Source: JAXMDT01 sp046348685 | GTDB lineage: Bacteria; Pseudomonadota; Alphaproteobacteria; Rickettsiales; UBA998 | Length of the DNA: 64,000 nucleotides | Direction of reading: 5' to 3' | Assembly: GCA_046348685.1 (NCBI GenBank) | Contig: JAXMDT010000001.1 | Location: forward strand, 124,001 to 188,000 | In this document: piece after piece, positions 60,488-64,000 of the stretch | Layout of the letters: the number at the start of each line of letters is the position of its first letter | Position numbering within the stretch: the stretch's first letter is position 1 | The notes under the pieces: generated by a model | Told to the model about the DNA's origin: nothing | Seen by the model: the letters and a program-made list of their open reading frames with translations, nothing else | Database searches by the model: none | Program-made: the position numbers and the translations under genes

Positions 60488-61785
60488 GAGGGTTCTCCCG
60501 ATGCAAGGCGGATACCGGAAAACTGCCATCGCGCCGAAGGTTTAAAATAATTCCGGTAACTAGGGCGAATATGATCTGCAGGAGTTACGCAAGAACCGCC
60601 GCGTAATACCATCTGGTTACACATAAATTTACCATTATATTCGCCAACTGCACCTTTACCTGGTTTAAACCTTGGATAAGGAAGGTAGGCGCTGGCGGTC
60701 CATTCCCAAACATCGCCATACATTTGTGAGACACCCTTTTTCGAAGAAGGAGCAGGCTGCGGATGGAGTTTATCCAATTGTAGAAGATTGCCCGACAGCG
60801 GTTGCTGGCGTGCGGCGATTTCCCATTCCACTTCTGTCGGCAGCCGGCATCCCGCCCAGGCTGCATAGGCGTTTGCCTCATAATAGCTGACGTGGCATAC
60901 CGGCTCTGCATGATGAAGTCGCCGTTGACCGGAAAGCGTATATTCACACCACTCACCGCCCACCTTGCGCCAGTAAAGCGGCGCCTGCCATTTTTCCTTT
61001 TGTGCTAAATCCCATCCCTCGGCAAGCCACCATTGCGGATCCTTATATCCGCCATTCCTTATAAATTCGAGATATTCGCCATTGGTCACCAAACGTGACG
61101 CAAGAGAAAAAGAGGGTGTAAATACTCGATGTACAGGACCCTCATTATCATACCCAAATTCCTCACTATGGTGGCCGATTTCATATAAACCTTCTTCAAA
61201 CTCTACCCAACGCAGCGGGGCGGAGGAATTTGGCTTGAAATCTGCCGGACGGTACGCCGGTAACATTGGATTTGCCGAAAGCAAATGTTTAATATCAGTA
61301 AGGATGAGTTCCTGATGCTGTTGCTCATGATTAAGGCCAAGAAGAATAAGGTCTGTCACCTGTTTCTTCTTTGCAAGGCGCGTTTGCATCAGTAGCGTCA
61401 TATTTTCATCGACCCAAGCTCTGTAAAGCATAACTTCATTAATGCTGGGCCGTGTGAGAACAGCACGTCTGGCGCGCTCAAATTGAGGGCCGACTCCCTG
61501 ATAATAAGAATTAAACAGATCAGTGTAGAACCGATTATACGCTTTATATCCCGCTAAATGTGGCATTAGAATGAATGTTTCAAAAAACCAGCTGGTATGG
61601 GCGAGATGCCACTTTACCGGGCTAGCGTCGGGCATCGACTGAACGGCCATATCATCCGCGGAAAGAGGCTCGGCAAGTGCTGTTGTTAATGTGCGGACTA
61701 GGTAATAATCGGCATAAAGAGGTGATGTTTCGATTAAAGAAAATGGATTAGCCTGCATACCATCCATAGTGCCTGGACGTTTCAT
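60484..61785 (-). CDS. egtB: ergothioneine biosynthesis protein EgtB
   Basis: Non-heme iron sulfoxide synthase that joins hercynine to a thiol (gamma-glutamylcysteine or cysteine) using O2. 433 residues: DinB-like N-terminal domain with HLAHTSWFFETF and the iron triad HEQQHQE (His153, His157, Glu159), then a formylglycine-generating-enzyme-like C-terminal domain (GHHSEEFGYDNEGPVHRV, GCRLPTEVEWEIAAR, GDVWEWTASAY, VLRGGSC). Coupled to egtD. The thiol donor cannot be told from sequence. Confidence 0.93.
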   Translation of the reverse strand: MKRPGTMDGMQANPFSLIETSPLYADYYLVRTLTTALAEPLSADDMAVQSMPDASPVKWHLAHTSWFFETFILMPHLAGYKAYNRFYTDLFNSYYQGVGPQFERARRAVLTRPSINEVMLYRAWVDENMTLLMQTRLAKKKQVTDLILLGLNHEQQHQELILTDIKHLLSANPMLPAYRPADFKPNSSAPLRWVEFEEGLYEIGHHSEEFGYDNEGPVHRVFTPSFSLASRLVTNGEYLEFIRNGGYKDPQWWLAEGWDLAQKEKWQAPLYWRKVGGEWCEYTLSGQRRLHHAEPVCHVSYYEANAYAAWAGCRLPTEVEWEIAARQQPLSGNLLQLDKLHPQPAPSSKKGVSQMYGDVWEWTASAYLPYPRFKPGKGAVGEYNGKFMCNQMVLRGGSCVTPADHIRPSYRNYFKPSARWQFSGIRLASGEPS

Positions 61786-61884
61786 AAAGCCTCAATATAT
61801 ATATTTATAAATGCAATTTAAAAAACATAAAGATCATTTGTGAGCATATACTTACGGAAGGCATAATTACCTTGCCGCAAGAAA

Positions 61885-63621
61885 TTATCCTGCGACACGC
61901 ATCGATGGCTTTTCCAGAAAGTTTTTAATTTTGTTTTCCAGAACATCAGGGTTAAAGGGTTTAGAAAGATAGTCGTCCATTCCGGCACGCAAGCATTTTT
62001 CTTTATCGCCGGATAAAGCGTAGGCTGTAACACCAATAATTGGCATGCGCCCGCCGCCATTTTCCGATTCATGTTTGCGAATATGCTGCGTTGTTGAGAA
62101 TCCATCCATGCCAGGCATTTGCACATCCATGAGTATGATGTCAAACTGCCTTTTTTTAATTTTCTCCAGCGCATCTTCACCATTATTAGCGACTTCAAAC
62201 CGGTAGCCAAGGTTTTCAAGGATTATTGTTGCAACGAATACATTGGGCGGCGAATCCTCGACAAGCAATACATAGGGTGCCTGGTCTTCTACGGAGGCGA
62301 GTGGTTCCTGATTGAGAGCTGGCGAAAGCTTTTCAGAGCGCTTGTTTTCCGTAAAAGCAAGAGGCAGTAAAATACGGAATGTTGAACCTTTCCCAATATC
62401 GCTGCTGACGGTGATCGTGCCGCCCATCAATTCTATCAAGGTTTTGGCGATCGGCAGACCAAGGCCGGTGCCGCCATATTTACGCGTAATAGAGCTGTCG
62501 GCCTGCGAAAATTTACTGAAAATACTTTCCAGCTTGTTGGCGGGAATGCCAATGCCGCTGTCGCTGATGCTAATCTCAACTTCACAGAGAGATCCACGCC
62601 AGTTTTTCGCCGAGGCTTTAATAGCAACCAGCCCTTGATCGGTAAATTTAATGGCATTGCTGATGAGATTCATCAAGACCTGCTTCAGCCGGTTCGAATC
62701 GCCGATAAATTCTTCGGGCAGATCCACTTCGTACTGTCCGGTAAGCGATATCTGCTTTTCGTCTGCCCGCACCGTATTGATGCTGATAACATCGTTCAAT
62801 AAGTCCTGCAGATTAAAAGGATGACTTTCCAGCTGGACATTTTTGCTCTCGATCTTGGCGATATCCAGCAAATCATTGATGAGGCTGAGCAGAGATTGCG
62901 CACTTACCTGAAGTGTGCTTAGGCATTCCCGCTGCCGCTCCGTCAATGGACGGCTAAGAGATAGAATATGCGAAAGTCCTATTACGGCATTCATCGGAGT
63001 ACGAATTTCATGGCTCATATTGGCCAGAAACTCATCTTTCTTGCGATTTACGTCCAAGAGCGCTTCATTCGCTTTTTTCAGGCGGTCCGAGATAATCGTC
63101 CGCTCTTTAGCTAGCGAAACGTAATGGCAAATAGTGCGAAGGAAGTCGAGCTCGTCTTCGCTAAAACTGTCACGTGTGCGCGTCGCAAAAGATAATGTAC
63201 CCAGCAGGCGGCCGCCTGCAATCAAAGGATTACATGCGTAAGCGCGCAGCCCAAGACTTTTCACCAGCTGTACTTTCGGATCATCCGATTCCTGAATGTA
63301 CGATGCAATAATCGGCTTTTGATATAGAGCCACATTGCCACAAACCGCTTCACCGAAGCTCAGGCAATCTATGCTCCGCGCTACTTCTGGCGGTATCCCG
63401 CCGCAGGAATCCAGATGCAGCACGTCGCCTTCAGGCCCGACCATGAAATTAAAATACGTATCTACGTTCAGATGTTCGGAAACTTGACGAAACAGGTCAC
63501 TAACCATCGTGTCAGGGTTATCGCTTGCCAGCAAATGCCCTGCAGCCTTTGAAATGATTCGCAGGCGTTCATTTTGCTTACGCAGGATGATTTCGGTCGT
63601 ATCCGTATCCGTCATAGGCAT
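61885..63621 (-). CDS. hybrid histidine kinase (GAF, HisKA, HATPase, receiver)
   Basis: About 578 residues from ATG 63621 (GTAAGGA ahead). GAF domain (about 15-180; ACNPLIAGGRLLGTLSF), HisKA with FLANMSHEIRTPMNAVIGLS, HATPase with DSGIGIPANKLESIFSKFSQ and GTGLGLPIAKTLIELMGG, and a C-terminal receiver (VLLVEDSPPNVFVA, ILMDVQMPGMDGF, SKPFNPD). No membrane helix, so a cytoplasmic sensor. It is divergent from a response-regulator gene at the window end, a likely partner. Confidence 0.93.
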   Translation of the reverse strand: MPMTDTDTTEIILRKQNERLRIISKAAGHLLASDNPDTMVSDLFRQVSEHLNVDTYFNFMVGPEGDVLHLDSCGGIPPEVARSIDCLSFGEAVCGNVALYQKPIIASYIQESDDPKVQLVKSLGLRAYACNPLIAGGRLLGTLSFATRTRDSFSEDELDFLRTICHYVSLAKERTIISDRLKKANEALLDVNRKKDEFLANMSHEIRTPMNAVIGLSHILSLSRPLTERQRECLSTLQVSAQSLLSLINDLLDIAKIESKNVQLESHPFNLQDLLNDVISINTVRADEKQISLTGQYEVDLPEEFIGDSNRLKQVLMNLISNAIKFTDQGLVAIKASAKNWRGSLCEVEISISDSGIGIPANKLESIFSKFSQADSSITRKYGGTGLGLPIAKTLIELMGGTITVSSDIGKGSTFRILLPLAFTENKRSEKLSPALNQEPLASVEDQAPYVLLVEDSPPNVFVATIILENLGYRFEVANNGEDALEKIKKRQFDIILMDVQMPGMDGFSTTQHIRKHESENGGGRMPIIGVTAYALSGDKEKCLRAGMDDYLSKPFNPDVLENKIKNFLEKPSMRVAG

Positions 63622-63906
63622 CGTGTCCTTACATGGCAAAACGAGTTTATTGATGTAATAACGTCGCGTGCAGGAGCGAGTGCAATCACATATTACAAAA
63701 CATCGGCATCGATGCAAGAATAGTAACTATCCTGCTGAATATCTTTAATATAAAGGATGTTTTGTGCGCTTTTCCTATGCGGAATTAAAACTTGTTACAT
63801 AAAAAACGGATATCACTTAATCTCAAAAGAAACCAATTTGAAACGATTCTTATAGAAAACTTATATAGAAAACCGGAAGGGTAATTATTAATAATTAAAA
63901 CAAATT

Positions 63907-64000
63907 ATGACCGTGCTGAATATCCTCATTGTTGACGACAACGAAGCATCCGCCAAAACCTTAGGCTGGATGATGGAGTTGCTCGAACATAACGTGAAAC
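63907..64000 (+). CDS. response regulator, 5' part only
   Basis: Starts MTVLNILIVDDNEASAKTLG, with the receiver acidic pair at residues 10-11, and runs off the window after 31 codons. Divergent from the hybrid kinase. Output domain not visible. Confidence 0.85.
   Translation, partial: MTVLNILIVDDNEASAKTLGWMMELLEHNVK

Noticed and set aside
1..64000. tRNA, rRNA, CRISPR arrays, insertion sequences, prophage or integration sites
   Set aside because: No cloverleaf-like or rRNA-like segments, no spaced identical repeats of CRISPR type, and no transposase or integrase reading frames were seen by eye. A covariance-model scan would be the decisive check for tRNA and small RNAs.

Overview
The window is about 64 kb of a bacterial chromosome, almost certainly from an alphaproteobacterium. 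The evidence is a dcw-type ddl-ftsQ-ftsA-ftsZ run, an FtsZ with a long acidic linker ending in DIPAFLRRQ, adjacent hisZ and purA, adjacent psd and pssA, short Flp-type pilins, and EgtB/EgtD. The gene set (arginine, branched-chain amino acid, lysine/cell-wall and purine synthesis, Kdp potassium uptake, many sensor proteins) suggests a free-living or facultatively associated cell. I cannot place the order or genus. I saw no rRNA, tRNA, CRISPR array, transposase or prophage.

Layout. 0-5 kb: cell-wall and division genes. 5-15 kb: recJ, a secreted TPR protein, ispE, a large unknown protein, a secreted dioxygenase-like protein and sseA, with several orphan small minus-strand genes between them. 15.8-17.2 kb: a fumC with about ten frame changes. 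17.3-22 kb: an EamA transporter, then a minus-strand signalling operon (CheY-like receiver, CheX-like phosphatase, FIST sensor, CheA-like Hpt kinase). 22-29 kb: dapE, two tandem Flp pilins, ilvD, an AT-rich PAP2 membrane protein, and argD-argF (argF apparently frameshifted near its start). 29-34 kb: psd-pssA, hisZ, purA. 34-38 kb: a pseudokinase-like membrane protein, a small membrane protein and a REC-PP2C phosphatase. 38-40.5 kb: mnmA, a PAS protein and a Crp/Fnr regulator.

40.5-47 kb is the most interesting region. It looks like a divergent functional-amyloid (Fap-like) secretion locus: a FapF-like outer-membrane barrel with an N-terminal coiled coil, a 714-residue Asp/Asn/Ser repeat protein with ten copies of a GDIDVSDIGNTD-type unit, a periplasmic C39 peptidase (FapD-like), and two further exported proteins. 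The two further proteins carry an ELxxxRGG/RGA-type site, and all three candidate substrates end in related C-termini. A near-consensus CRP site lies upstream of the repeat gene, and a Crp/Fnr-family gene ends the locus.

47-55.3 kb: a small lipoprotein behind a Pho-box-like direct repeat, then kdpFABC-kdpDE on the minus strand, including the 30-residue KdpF and a further 28-residue membrane peptide ahead of it. 55-58.4 kb: a stress-type cluster (hemerythrin, Lys-rich basic protein, zinc alcohol dehydrogenase, two small proteins). 58.4-64 kb: a radical SAM protein, the ergothioneine genes egtB-egtD, a hybrid histidine kinase and the start of a divergent response regulator cut by the window end.
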